A DNA stretch of 64,000 nucleotides from Lonicera japonica (GCA_021464415.1 JAKCWG010000866.1:1-64000), one strand, 5' to 3'; shown: positions 12,074 through 22,885, counted from the stretch's first letter. Numbers and translations: made by a program. The notes: a model not told the origin generated them from the sequence alone.

Positions 12074-12083
12074 CTATATAAGG
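12074..12083 (+). promoter_or_regulatory. A1 pregenomic RNA promoter TATA box
   Basis: CTATATAAGG lies about 245 bases after the A1 stop codon and about 300 bases before the expected primer-binding site, the layout of a caulimovirid pregenomic promoter. Transcription would start near 12105 and read rightward into the inverted copies A2 and A3, giving antisense RNA. Start site and activity are inferred. Confidence 0.65.
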
Positions 12084-12405
12084 GACGCCTTAGTTAAAGT
12101 TTTAGGCAGAGTTCATTGAGGAAGTGAAGTAGCTTGGTGTGAGGAGTGGCATCTCTCTCTGTAATTCCCTCTCTCTTTTAATGAACAATGCTTTTTAAAT
12201 GCCTCTTCTCTTTTATATTTATTATATCTTTCCAGTATTAGTAAGATTGTTTTTAATTCCCTTTTATGAATATTTGATGAATGAAAGTTTATAAATTTTG
12301 TTAAGTGTTTGCATTCCTTGCGGTATTGCGTAGCCCGAAGCTACGGATATCTGTTACGGATTTCTCATAATCCCCTATGGCCAAATAAACTTTAATAAAA
12401 GCTAA

Positions 12406-13263
12406 CTACTTTACAGCTTTGGCCGACAAATACACAAAGGGGTGGCCGACATGATAGTGAATATCGTCTGGGAGGTAAGGGATTGCTGCAAGGGGTTCGA
12501 GTAAAGGCTTGAAATCTGAGAACTGGAATGGAGAGGATGACTGGGATGGTTGAGAGGAGCTAGGGTTGGAGCTTGAGTTGGTGGCTTGTCTTTTGGAAGA
12601 CATGGTTGGAGGAGGGATACGAAAAAGGATTTCTAGGTATGGGATTTCTTCTAGAGAGAAGATGCAAGGTAGGATTTGTGGTGTTTGGGTTTGTGGAGGT
12701 TGGTATTTATAAGGCTTGCAAGGTAGGTAAGGCTTTATGGTTTCGATGTGGGATAGGCTATTTAGTTCAGTTGGCTGGGTTCTCGAGTAATAATCCGCTG
12801 TAACATTTTGTTTACCTGGGATATGCTTTGCTGTAAACGACCACTGGGAAAACCATTCATACCATCTAAGTAACTGTGGGTTTGGAATCTGCTTATTCTT
12901 AAATTGTAGCATAGCTGGGAATGATTTCATATCAGTCTCAATGGTAAAATGATGACCAATGAGATGGAATTGAAACTTCTCTATGCCTCTGCGTATTGCA
13001 AGAATTTCCTTGAAGGTGGAATGGTAATGGCTTTCTGATTTCTTGAACTTTCCTGACTTGTAACCGCACACATTTCTTTTTCCATCAATTTCTTCAAAAA
13101 GGATAGCCGCCCAGTATAGATCACTGGCGTCTGTTTGTAGGATTCTTGTTCCTGTGGATGGAATTTGTAAAGGTGGGAGGTATTGGGTAAGTCTTTTGAG
13201 TTTTCGCACATTTTCAGAATGAATTTGGGACCAAGGAGGAGGTGGATTTTTGAGGAGGTCAAC
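12406..13263 (-). pseudogene. A2: RNase H and truncated C-terminal domain
   Basis: After the frameshift near 13245 the RNase H frame is open: LQTDASDLYWAAILFE, KEILAIRRGIEKF, TIETDMKSF and NVTADYYSR, with the last Asp intact. It continues into the start of the C-terminal domain (about 12602) but after EPLAAIPYLPDD it joins the 3' non-coding region through the internal deletion, so the final residues are not viral protein. Confidence 0.82.
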
Positions 13264-15117
13264 TTAAGGGCCTGTGTATTTTGAAAGATTCGGAATGAAT
13301 TGAGACATGTAATTCACTAGACCAAGAAATTGCTGAATCTGGGTAACTGAAGTGAGTTTATCTGGGAACTTGAGGAGATCTTTTGAGATATGGGGCTGGA
13401 GTTGAATTTGGCCATTAGAAATTGTCATTCCTAAGAAATCAATTTCTGTTGTTGCAATGATCATTTTCTTCTGGGATAACATAATTCCATTTTCTAGGAC
13501 GAGTTGATAGAAATGAGATAAGAGATTGAGATGGGATTCCATGTCCATAGAATACAGAAGTATATCATCAATGTAAATGAGTGCATTAGCCATGAGGGGT
13601 TTAAATATGGCTGCCATTGTTCTTTGGAAAACTGACGGAGCATTCTTGAGGCCAAAAGGCATAACAGTCCATTGGTAGTGGTAACCAGGGATACAGAATG
13701 CTGTCTTGTGTCTTTCACTTGGATCAATTCCAATTTGCCAAAATCCTGCTTTGAGATCAAATTTTGAGAAAATCTTTGCACGGGACAGTTGGCTGAACAA
13801 TGAATGCTTCTGAGGAAGGGGAAACTTATCACTTAAGAGAAAGTGATTTAATGGCTGGTAGTTTATCACTAACCGCATCTTTCCTCTTGCTTGCTCTGAC
13901 CTTTTGTTGACATAGAAGGCTTCACACGCCCATTGAGAAGTGGTTTCTTCAATGAGTTTTTGTTGGAGTAAGATTTTCAATTCTTCTACCGCCAATGAAA
14001 GGTGTTCTGGATTCATTCCTGAGTGAGAGGCTTTGGTTGGGTTAATATCTTCGTTTAACTTAAAAGGTAGTTTAACGAAGTATTTGGGATTTTGCCAAAG
14101 GGGATTTGCACATTTTTGCAAGAATTCGGTGTGGGATTCTGCACATGAGGTTTTGATGATTTGTCTGGTAAGAATTTTAATAGATGTTGGACCAGAGAGA
14201 GGTTGTAGTATAGGTACTGGGGATTGAATATTAAACGCTTCTTTTGGATTAATCCATGGTAACATATACTTCTTGTAACGAAGTCCATCATCATCAAACT
14301 TCACACTTTTGATTTGGGTAATGATATCAAAACCAATGAGAATATCCTTTCGAGGGAGTTTGCTTCCATATACCTTACTTCGAATGACTTTTTCTGGGAA
14401 AATTTGTAACTGAATTGACTTGGAAATAGTATCGACTGTAAGATATTCACCATTTGCTACTTGAAAAGCAAGGGGAGAACATTTCTGCCAATATGTGGGA
14501 GGTAGTTTGGAAGGGTTCAGAAAGGATTTGGTTGAACCTGTGTCAAAAAATGCAACGAGGGGAACTGGTTTTGCATACGGCTTTCGGATGAGAGAAACTT
14601 TCGCATATGGAGATAGCTGGGGGGAAATGGACATGCATTCTTCAAGAGAGAAGACTGCTGGGATTGAGGAATTAGTGGATGAAGACGAGGATTCAGAAGA
14701 GAAATCTGATTGAGAATCTGAGTCAGACTCTGGCTCTTTGTCAGAATAATGAATCTGCATACTCGTTTCTGGAGTTGCTTCATCAGTTGCTGAGAACATA
14801 GATTCAATATCTGATTCATGAGTTTCTGGGTGGTGTTGGAGTAAGAGGGCCATGAATGCTTCCTTCTTCTTTGCATTAGGACAATTTTTTGCAAAATGGC
14901 CTTTCTTGTGACAAATAAAACAGCCATCACCGCGCTTCTTTCTGAAACTTCTTTTCTTCACAAATTTCCACGGTTTCTTTCTCTTGAATTGCTTGTGCTT
15001 GGATCGCCGTTTCCAAGGTTTATCATCATCATATGTCCTGTGCTTTGATCGCTTGTGCTTATGATGTCTTTGATATTTTTCCTTTTCTGTGAGAGCGACA
15101 ATCACACTCTTTATCAT
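13264..15117 (-). pseudogene. A2: zinc knuckle, protease and reverse transcriptase
   Basis: A 617-codon open stretch contains the intact knuckle CFICHKKGHFAKNCP, protease FFDTGSTKSF, and RT with NYQPLNHF, FDLKAGFWQIG, MPFGLKNAPSVFQ and YIDDILLYS. It ends at a TAA at 13264-13266, where A7 continues. The first residues (MIKSVIVALTEK) come from reading across a 1-base insertion and are not viral in frame. No usable start exists, so this is a fragment of the polyprotein. Confidence 0.85.
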
Positions 15118-16186
15118 TTTTGCACTTGATTTTCATCCAATCTTTGTTGCAGGAATCACGAATACGATCAGCATTTTTCTGGATATTCACCATGAGAGTT
15201 TGCTGGTTGCACATTCTTTCAACAGAGTCTATGAATATTTCATAGATATCTGCCAAAGTAAGATCCTTGATTTGTTTGCCTTGAATTTTCAAAATCTTCT
15301 TTGCTTCTACAACAAGGGGATCTGGGAAAGAGTGAAACACAATTTGCTTGAGATTCACATCATCAATACCGCCAAGGACATAAAACCGTTGAGAAATACG
15401 ATCATAGTGCATTTCTAGATCTGGGAGGGCTAGAGAACAGCACTTCATGCTTAACAATTCTTCACGCATGATGTCCAAATGACGTTCTGCTTTGCCAACG
15501 AATTCAATATACAAGAGGCCAAGAAAACCATCAATGGTTTTCTGCTGCTGGAGAGTTTTTTGCCTATATTCACCGAGAGAATTATACCAATCAGAGCATT
15601 CATACCATCTAAGTAATTGTGGGTTTGGAATCTGCTTATTCTTAAATTGTAGCATAGCTGGGAATGATTTCATATCAGTCTCAATGGTAAAATGATGACC
15701 AATGAGATGGAATTGAAACTTCTCTATGCCTCTGCGTATTGCAAGAATTTCCTTGAATGTGGAATGGTAATGGCTTTCTGATTTCTTGAACTTTCCTGAC
15801 TTGTAACCGCACACATTTCTTTTTCCATCAATTTTTTCAAAAAGGATAGCCGCCCAGTATAGATCACTGGCGTCTGTTTGTAGGATTCTTGTTCCCGTGG
15901 ATGGAATTTCTAAAGGTGGGAGGTATTGGGTAAGTCTTTTGAGTTTTCGCACATTTTCAGAATGAATTTGGGACCAAGGAGGAGGTAATTTTTTGAGGAG
16001 ATCAGCTAAAGGGCCTGTGTATTTTGAAAGATTCGGAATGAATTGAGACATGTAATTCACTAGACCAAGAAATTGCTGAATCTGGGTAACTGAAGTGAGT
16101 TTATCTGGGAACTTGACGGGATCTTTTGAGATATGGGGCTGGAGTTGAATTTGGCCATTATAAATTGTCATTCCTAAGAAATCAAT
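15059..16186 (-). pseudogene. A3/A2 fusion frame: RT connection, RNase H, then coat region
   Basis: A continuous frame of 370 codons (internal methionine at 16171) reads the RT connection (QQFLGLVNYMSQF), most of RNase H (LQTDASDLYWAAILFE, TIETDMKSF) to LLRWYE, then directly SDWYNSLGEYRQ of the coat region to the basic stretch near 15059. The fusion at about 15597 stays in frame by chance. It has no start and no plausible function but is a useful marker of the rearrangement. Confidence 0.8.
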
Positions 16187-16405
16187 TTATGTTGTTGCAA
16201 TGATCATTTTCTTCTGGGATAACATAATTCCATTTTCTAGGACGAGTTGATAGAAATGAGATAAGAGATTGAGATGGGATTCCATGTCCATAGAATACAG
16301 AAGTATATCATCAATGTAAATGAGTGCATTAGCCATGAGGGGTTGAAATATGGCTGCCATTGTTCTTTGGAAAACTGACGGAGCATTCTTGAGGCCAAAG
16401 GGCAC
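16187..16405 (-). pseudogene. A3: reverse transcriptase catalytic fragment
   Basis: Encodes MPFGLKNAPSVFQRTM through YIDDILLYS to a TAA at 16187-16189 that replaces a Glu codon. The preceding coiled-coil region joins here in a different frame (deletion junction at about 16405), so nothing upstream can be translated into it. Confidence 0.85.
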
Positions 16406-18501
16406 TGTTTGGCTTTAGGGACATAAGCATAATGGGATTTTGGTTTGGGAGAGCTAGTTTTGGGTTTTGAGTCAGGCCAATGGGGAAGACGACGTTTGGG
16501 AACATCCTTCCATAAGTCTACTGCGTTAGACATGCCTGTTGTAGGAGGAGACTGGGTAAGATCTGGAAAACGGGGTGGAGATTGCACCTTTTGGAGGGAT
16601 TGCAATTGAGCTTGAAGAGACCGTTGTTCTTGCTGCATGACTTGGAATTGGCCATTCATAGCAGAAAAATCAGTAACTGTATTACACAGGTACTTCATTT
16701 GTTGGTCAATTTGTTGTAATCTTTCACGTATCTCTTGAATAGAGGCTTCAACAGTATCAACCTTGGATAGTTTTCTGCTGATACTCTGAGTGCTGTGAGC
16801 AATTTGTGATAGCATGGAATTTTGAACAATTGAGTTTTCTGCCTGCCAATTTAGAGTTGCTTCAGCTGCTGTGACCTTTTTTCTTTCACCATGGATTGGA
16901 TTTTTGATTTTCCATATGTGGGAAACATTTTGAGACTGGTTATCAAAATCTTCTGATGGTGGAAATGGGCCTTGTTCTTCTTCCATAAGGAAACATGAGA
17001 TGGGTTCTGGGGTAAAATTATTGGGCTGAAATAAAGATGGGCTTTTGAGGGCTTCGAAAGCTTGCTTGTTATAGGATGAAATGGGCTGAGGTTTTGGAGG
17101 AGAGGGCTTATTGGGTTTTGGTGGTGGAGTACAAGGAGGTGGGGATGGGGTGACTTTTGGTGTAAGTGGTTTAGGGGAATCACCATAGGTGACGAAGAAA
17201 TCAAACTTGCCTGAAGGTTCACCGAGTAAATCAACTGTTGGATCGCCAATTTCATAGCGTTCTTGCAGTTGTTCTTGAGATGAGAGAGCCTTTCCTTCAC
17301 TGATTTTCTTCTTTCGCCTATACCGTCTTAATTCAGCTGGGTCAAGCTGTTCCAAATATCTGTCTTCTTGACAGCCTTCACAAAAACACACATCAAACCA
17401 GATATGACCACAAGCACTTTTCTTTTCATACACCGGGGTTCCTTCATGAGTAAAATAAAGGATCTTTAGAGGAGGGTTTTTAAGCTCTGGATCATCGGGA
17501 TGACGTTCAAGGGGTTCCATCATGTTTATTTCAGTGACAAAAGGATTATGCTGTGGGGAAGCATTCCTTTTGTAGATCACATCTACCTGTCTGTTGGCTC
17601 GGGTAATATAAACCGAATCTGTAGTTTGAACCGATTCTGTATTGGCTTGTTAATGCAGAACTTCATAAGAAGTTATCCATTTCTCTGGTAACAACTTAAC
17701 AAGTTCATTACGGGGTAATTGCTTAGGGATGAAACTGGCTGTTGGTGCTGCGTTTGAGTCGATTGTTAGTATCAACGCTTCTGCAGTTTTCGAGCCTGGG
17801 ATACAGAGATCATATGAATGATTCTGTAAACGTGTGATCATTTGATGATGGATTGTTGCTGCCGCCGTTCCTTCAATCATGGAGGCACCGCTGATTTGGA
17901 CCTGAATTTTTAACGCTTTTGCAAGATGCTTGTCTGCAACAGGGATGTTGAAGTTTGGGTAGAGGGTAAAAAACACTGTGCCGGCATTGAGAGTTGCCTG
18001 GACAGTACCAAGAACCGCCTGAGAGTATGTTTTAAACCTAGAGTCTATCAGGGCTATGTTGGTAACCACTGGGAGACCTTTTCTACCATGGAAGGTAACC
18101 GCAAATCTAATTGCGCCAAAGTGAAGATGAGTATAACCCTGGGTAAGGGCCATTCGTTGGAAATCTGGTGGAAGAGGGATTGGGAAGAACCTTTCTTCAG
18201 AACCAGAGGGAACAATCAAAGAGTCAAACTTGCTTGCTTGCACGTACTCCTTAATTGGAAGGGTTGAGGATTTGCTGGAGATTAACTTTCGAACTTGCCT
18301 AGTCCAAGAGACTGGAGTAGGTTTTGCAAAAACATTGTAAGGATTCGCAGTGGGCAAATCCGTTTGAGGAATAATGGTGGAGGGAGTATGAGTAATTTCA
18401 TAGAGAGACTCTATATTATCTACAGAGAATCTGGAAGATGACGAAGTAGAAGATATACTATGAGATCTACTTAACTTAGGAAAAGAATTTTTTGAAAACA
18501 T
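16406..18501 (-). pseudogene. A3: movement protein to coiled-coil region
   Basis: Starts at ATG 18501 (MFSKNS), the same start position as A7 and lineage B. The movement-protein half is open to a TAA at 17650-17652 replacing the Glu codon of LHEQANTE. The frame then reopens through the CGHIWFDVCFCEGC cluster, proline-rich linker and coiled coil, up to the deletion junction near 16406. Confidence 0.85.
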
Positions 18502-19035
18502 TTTTATAAAACTTAAGTTCTTCACTAATTTCTCAAATAATCAAAATATGAGTATGAGCTTCTTCTGATAATATATTTCTCTAAAAGACCAAAGAAGACA
18601 ACCTTAGGAAATACAAATAAGATTTTTATGTATCTCAGACCACATCTGCGAGTCATCGAGCTTAACACGGCACACTCTGCCTTAACTGCTCTTTCCTCAA
18701 GCAACCTGTCTGTTATACCATAAAATCTTAATCTTTTCCTTAAGAACTATACTCGTTTTCTGAGTAAGAATGCTTTAGATTTCTGATACGAGAGATCCAC
18801 TTAACAATCTTAGTGTTCTGTTGTGAGAGATCCACTATTGTGGCAGTCACAGAGCATACTAATCAAAGATTTGTCAATTATATGGTAGTCGTAGAGCATA
18901 CTTTCATAAGTATTGCATCTCATACTGGTCACAGTATAATTATCAAACTTTCAAGAAATATTTTATAATCAGAAGCTCAAAATCATATCTAGGCTATTTG
19001 ATTCATTAGCTCAGAACTTAAAGAGGTTTACGCTG
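18502..19035 (-). other. A3: viral 5' leader, most complete of lineage A
   Basis: About 530 bases upstream of the A3 start codon are AT-rich and non-coding, and match the shorter leaders of A6 (plus strand, 21670-22038) and A7 (29804-30116). It contains the repeated phrase GAGAGATCCACT. At 19035 it is cut by inserted viral pieces instead of reaching the primer-binding site. Confidence 0.75.
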
Positions 19036-19299
19036 ATGGGAAATGACTTTGAACATAGTTGTACTGGCAAGTGAAGAGTGGGAGACAACTGACATCGTCC
19101 ATGTCTTTTGTTATCCATCACCGCGCTTCTTTCTGAAACTTCTTTTCTTCACAAATTTCCACGGTTTCTTTCTCTTGAATTGCTTGTGCTTGGATCGCCG
19201 TTTCCAAGGTTTATCATCATCATATGTCCTGTGCTTTGATCGCTTGTGCTTGTGATGTCTTTGATATTTTCCTTTTCTGTGAGAGCGACAATCACATAG
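19036..19299 (-). other. Two scrambled viral pieces inserted between leader and terminal region
   Basis: 19036-19112 matches part of the C-terminal domain (A7 about 23198-23274). 19113-19298 matches the basic region just before the zinc knuckle (A7 about 26360-26536). Both have the same orientation as their neighbours. They sit exactly between the end of the terminal region of A4 and the leader of A3, where the primer-binding site should be. Out-of-order short templated pieces of this kind suggest end-joining repair. Confidence 0.8.
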
Positions 19300-19593
19300 G
19301 GGGGGATTATGGGAAATCCGTAACAGATATCCGTAGCTTCGGGCTACGCAATACCGCAAGGAATGCAAACACTTAACAAAATTTATAAACTTTCATTCAT
19401 CAAATATTCATAAAAGGGAATTAAAAACAATCTTACTAATACTGGAAAGATATAATAAATATAAAAGATAAGAGGCATTTAAAAAGCATTGTTCATTAAA
19501 AGAGAGAGGGAATTACAGAGAGAGATGCTACTCCTCACACCAAGCTACTTCACTTCCTCAATGAACTCTGCCTAAAACTCTAACTAAGGCGTC

Positions 19594-19603
19594 CCTTATA
19601 TAG
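19594..19603 (-). promoter_or_regulatory. A4 pregenomic RNA promoter TATA box
   Basis: The minus strand reads CTATATAAGG, identical to A1. It lies about 245 bases after the C-terminal stop codon and would transcribe leftward, through the inserted pieces, into the A3 leader and movement protein in sense orientation. Activity is inferred. Confidence 0.6.
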
Positions 19604-19847
19604 GGAAAGCAACATACTTACAACCATACACCTGGAAAGTAGCAATAATACAACTTTGAAAAAGGAATAAAGATTCCTTCTCACATGATACAACAAAACA
19701 AAAAACTTTAATAAAAGCTAACTACTTTACAGCTTTGGCCGACAAATACACAAAGGGGTGGCCGACATGATAGTGACATGGGACCTAATTGACATGATAC
19801 GATTTTGCTGAGTTGAACCGGCTGCCGACAGTGAGTTGAGAAACGAG

Positions 19848-20437
19848 TCAGTCCGTTTCATTTCCGCTGCCGTAATAGGGAGTGTCTGGAGCTTCTGGAG
19901 AGTTGTTCCAGTGATTATCGTCGGGGTTGTGCCATGGATCTTCATCTGTGTCTGCATCATAGTCAAGGAAATCTTCTGGATCAGGGTCATGAGGTTCAGT
20001 ATCAAAATTTATTTCCCATCCTTCTGCTTCATGTGATGCTGCTGCCCAATCTGCTGCTTCTTGAACTTCTTCTGGGTCTGGTTCTCTGTTTTCATCTGAA
20101 TCGGAGCTGAGACCGACGAAGGCTATGGTGTCTGAACTTTGTTCACCTTCATCCCAAAAATGACTTTGAACATAGTTGTACTGGCAAGTGAAGAGTGGGA
20201 GACAACTGACATCGTCCATGTCTTTTGTTATCCATGGATCGTTGCCGAATTTGATGGAGCTTGGAACTGAATCATAGTCAACGCCATTGAGAGCACAGAT
20301 TTCTTGTAAGAACGTTACATAAGCAACATTCTCAGGTTCTTTGATTGATTTGGAGAGATTTCTGGGGAACCATTTGACTATTTTGGCGTTTTCTCCTTCT
20401 GGATAAGGAGTCTTCAAAGGCTTGTTGAACTGGATCA
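19848..20437 (-). pseudogene. A4: C-terminal domain fragment
   Basis: Open from the junction (MIQFNKPLKTPYPEG) through NLSKSIKEPENVAYVTFLQE and the acidic tail to the stop at 19848-19850 after GNETD. It lacks nonsense codons but also lacks the first half of the domain. The upstream methionine at 20453 lies in antisense A5 sequence and is accidental. Confidence 0.8.
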
Positions 20438-21664
20438 TGAAGGAAGCATTCATGGCCCTCTTACTCCAACACCACCCAGAAACTCATGAATCAGATATTG
20501 AATCTATGTTCTCAGCAACTGATGAAGCAACTCCAGAAACGATTATGCAGATTCATTATTCTGACAAAAAGCCAGAGTCTGACTCAGATTCTCAATCAGA
20601 TTTCTCTTCTGAATCCTCGTCTTCATCCACCAATTCCTCAATCCCAGCAGTCTTCTCTCTTGAAGAATGCATGTCCATTTCCCCCCAGCTATCTCCATAT
20701 GCGAAAGTTTCTCTCATCCGAAAGCCGTATGCAAAACCAGTTCCCCTCGTTGCATTTTTTGACACAGGTTCAACCAAATCCTTTCTGAACCCTTCCAAAC
20801 TACCTCCCACATATTGGCAGAAATGTTCTCCCCTTGCTTTTCAAGTAGCAAATGGTGAATATCTTACAGTCGATACTATTTCCAAGTTAATTCAGTTACA
20901 AATTTTCCCAGGAAAAGTCATTCGAAGTAAGGTATATGGAAGCAAACTCCCTCGAAAGGACATTCTCATTGGTTTTGATATCATTACCCAAATCAAAAGT
21001 GTGAAGTTTGATGATGATGGACTTCGTTACAAGAAGTATATGTTACCATGGATTAATCCAAAAGAAGCGTTTCATATTCAATCCCCAGTACCTATACTAC
21101 AACCTCTCTCTGGTCTAACATCTATTGAAATTCTTACCAGACAAATCATCAAAACCTCATGTGCAGAATCCCACATCGAATTCTTGCAAAAATGTGCAAA
21201 TCCCCTTTGGCAAAACCCCAAATACTTCGTTAAACTACCTTTTAAGTTAAACGAAGATGTTAACCCAACCAAAGCCTCTCACTCAGGAATGAATCCAGAA
21301 CACCTTTCATTGGCGGTAGAAGAATTGAAAATCTTACTCCAACAAAAACTCATTGAAGAAACCACTTCTCAATGGGCGTGTGAAGCCTTCTATGTCAACA
21401 AAAGGTCAGAGCAAGCAAGAGGAAAGATGCGGTTAGTGATAAACTACCAGCCATTAAATAACTTTCTCTTAAGTGATAAGTTTCCCCTTCCTCAGAAGCA
21501 TTCATTGTTCAGCCAACTGTCCCCTGCAAAGATTTTCTCAAAATTTGATCTCAAAGCAGGATTTTGGCAAATTGGAATTGATCCAAGTGAAAGACACAAG
21601 ACAGCATTCTGTATCCCTGGTTACCACTACCAATGGACTGTTATGCCCTTTGGCCTCAAGAATT
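20438..21664 (+). pseudogene. Fragment A5 (plus strand): end of knuckle region, protease and RT part
   Basis: Open through the Ser/Asp-rich linker, protease (FFDTGSTKSF), spacer and RT up to MPFGLKN at 21664, where it is cut and joined to leader sequence. The frame has no nonsense codon, but it starts just after the knuckle and stops before YIDD, so it cannot make an active enzyme. The methionine at 20422 lies in antisense A4 sequence. Confidence 0.85.
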
Positions 21665-22038
21665 TTAAGATGTTTGATTAGTATGCTCTGTGACTGCCAC
21701 AATAGTGGATCTCTCACAACAGAACACTAAGATTGTTAAGTGAATCTCTCGTATCAGAAATCTAAAGCATTCTTACTCAGAAAACGAGTATAGTTCTTAA
21801 GGAAAAGATTAAGATTTTATGGTATAACAGACAGGTTGCTTGAGGAAAGAGCAGTTGAGGCAGAGTGTGCCGTGTTAAGCTCGATGACCCGCAGATGTGG
21901 TCTGAGATACATAAAAATCTTACTTGTATTTCCTAAGGTTGTCTTCTTTGGTCTTTTAGAGAAATATATTATCAGAAGAAGCTCATACTCATATTTTGAT
22001 TATTTGAGAAATTAGTGAAGAACTTAAGTTTTATAAAA
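21665..22038 (+). other. Fragment A6: viral leader (plus strand)
   Basis: Matches the A3 leader in reverse orientation from about 21670 (TTTGATTAGTATGCTC) to the start codon at 22039. It is fused directly to the truncated RT of A5, so a leader follows RT sequence. No primer-binding site remains. Confidence 0.8.
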
Positions 22039-22331
22039 ATGTTTTCAAAAAATTCTTCTCCTAAGTTAAGTAGATCTCATAGTATATCTTCTACTTCGTC
22101 ATCTTCCAGATTCTCTGTAGATAATATAGAGTCTCTCTATGAAATTACTCATACTCCCTCCACCATTATTCCTCAAACGGATTTGCCCACTGCGAATCCT
22201 TACAATGTTTTTGCAAAACCTACTCCAGTCTCTTGGACTAGGCAAGTTCGAAAGTTAATCTCCAGCAAATCCTCAACCCTTCCAATTAAGGAGTACGTGC
22301 AAGCAAGCAAGTTTGACTCTTTGATTGTTAT
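22039..22331 (+). pseudogene. Fragment A6: movement protein N-terminal stub
   Basis: Starts at the conserved ATG (MFSKNSSPKLSRSHS) and stays open for about 97 codons to SKFDSLIV. It is then cut at about 22331. An approximately 18-base filler (ATAAAAGAGTCAACTCTT) separates it from the end of the opposed copy A7. The short tail read beyond is antisense A7 terminal sequence ending in a stop. Confidence 0.82.
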
Positions 22332-22631
22332 AAAAGAGTCAACTCTTTGGGAAATCCGTAACAGATATCCGTAGCTTCGGGCTACGCAACACCGCAAGGA
22401 ATGCAAACACTTAACAAAATTTATAAACTTTCATTCATCAAATATTCATAAAAGGGAATTAGAAGAAATCTTACTAATACTGGAAAGATATAATAAATAT
22501 AAAAGAGAAGAGGCATTTAAAAAGCATTGTTCATTAAAAGAGAGAGGGAATTACAGAGAGAGATGCTACTCCTCACACCAAGCTACTTCACTTCCTCAAT
22601 GAACTCTGCCTAAAACTCTAACTAAGGCGTC

Positions 22632-22641
22632 CCTTATATAG
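22632..22641 (-). promoter_or_regulatory. A7 pregenomic RNA promoter TATA box
   Basis: The minus strand reads CTATATAAGG, as in A1 and A4, about 245 bases past the A7 stop codon. It points leftward into A6 and A5, which are on the plus strand, so its product would be antisense to them. Activity is inferred. Confidence 0.6.
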
Positions 22642-22885
22642 GGAAAGCAACATACTTACAACCATACACCTGGAAAGTAGCAATAATACAACTTTGAAAA
22701 AGGAATAAAGATTCTTTCTCACATGATACAACAAAACAAAAAACTTTAATAAAAGCTAACTACTTTACAGCTTTGGCCGACAAATACACAAAGGGGTGGC
22801 CGACATGATAGTGACATGGGACCTAATTGACATGATACGATTTTGCTGAGTTGAACCGGCTGCCGACAGTGAGTTGAGAAACGAG

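Larger units (their letters stand above)
5442..12381 (+). mobile_element. Endogenous pararetrovirus copy A1 (plus strand, nearly full length, decayed)
   Basis: Begins abruptly inside the movement protein region at 5442, directly after CACTA sequence, and runs through the coat, protease, RT, RNase H and C-terminal regions, the 3' non-coding region, promoter and leader to 12381. The missing part is the leader and about 170 N-terminal codons. Compared with the open copy A7 it has nonsense codons at 7373, 9191, 9842, 10103 and 11509, and a 1-base deletion near 10795. Its right end falls where the primer-binding site should begin, and an inverted copy (A2) follows after a few bases. No LTRs or target-site duplication were seen, as expected for caulimovirids, which lack an integrase. 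Confidence 0.9.
12382..15596 (-). mobile_element. Endogenous pararetrovirus fragment A2 (minus strand)
   Basis: In viral order (right to left) it begins in the coat region (DWYNSLGEYRQ, about 15596), continues through knuckle, protease, RT and RNase H, then loses about 1.1 kb covering most of the C-terminal domain and part of the 3' non-coding region (junction near 12460). It ends at about 12385 in the 3' non-coding sequence. Frameshifts lie near 15075 (one extra T) and near 13245. Its right edge is fused in frame to RNase H of A3. Confidence 0.85.
15597..19035 (-). mobile_element. Endogenous pararetrovirus fragment A3 (minus strand, leader to RNase H, internally deleted)
   Basis: Reading right to left: leader 19035-18502, movement protein from ATG 18501, H-C-C-C and coiled-coil regions to about 16406. 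A jump of about 2.6 kb relative to A7 then removes coat, knuckle, protease and early RT. RT resumes at MPFGLKNAPS and RNase H runs to RWYE at about 15597. There it is fused to the coat region of A2, so the coat region follows RNase H and the viral order is scrambled. Nonsense codons lie at 17650 and 16187. Confidence 0.85.
19300..20437 (-). mobile_element. Endogenous pararetrovirus fragment A4 (minus strand, C-terminal domain plus promoter)
   Basis: Carries the last approximately 195 codons of the C-terminal domain (20437-19848), the 3' non-coding region, the TATA promoter and the transcript start region up to about 19300, where the expected primer-binding site is missing. At 20437 it abuts A5 in the opposite orientation. 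Confidence 0.85.

Noticed and set aside
5444..12381. Ty3/Gypsy-type LTR retrotransposon
   Set aside because: RT and RNase H are similar to that group, but no integrase motifs follow RNase H, no LTRs flank the copies, and a 30K-type movement protein precedes the capsid region. This is the caulimovirid layout.
17926..18267. Plus-strand ORFs opposite the movement protein (also 29228-29569, 50718-50975 and similar)
   Set aside because: They mirror the viral coding strand in every copy, so their openness is a by-product of codon bias in the real frame.
22039..22331. Functional truncated movement protein from A6
   Set aside because: Only the variable N-terminal tail of about 97 residues remains, without the 30K core, and there is no promoter or primer site upstream.
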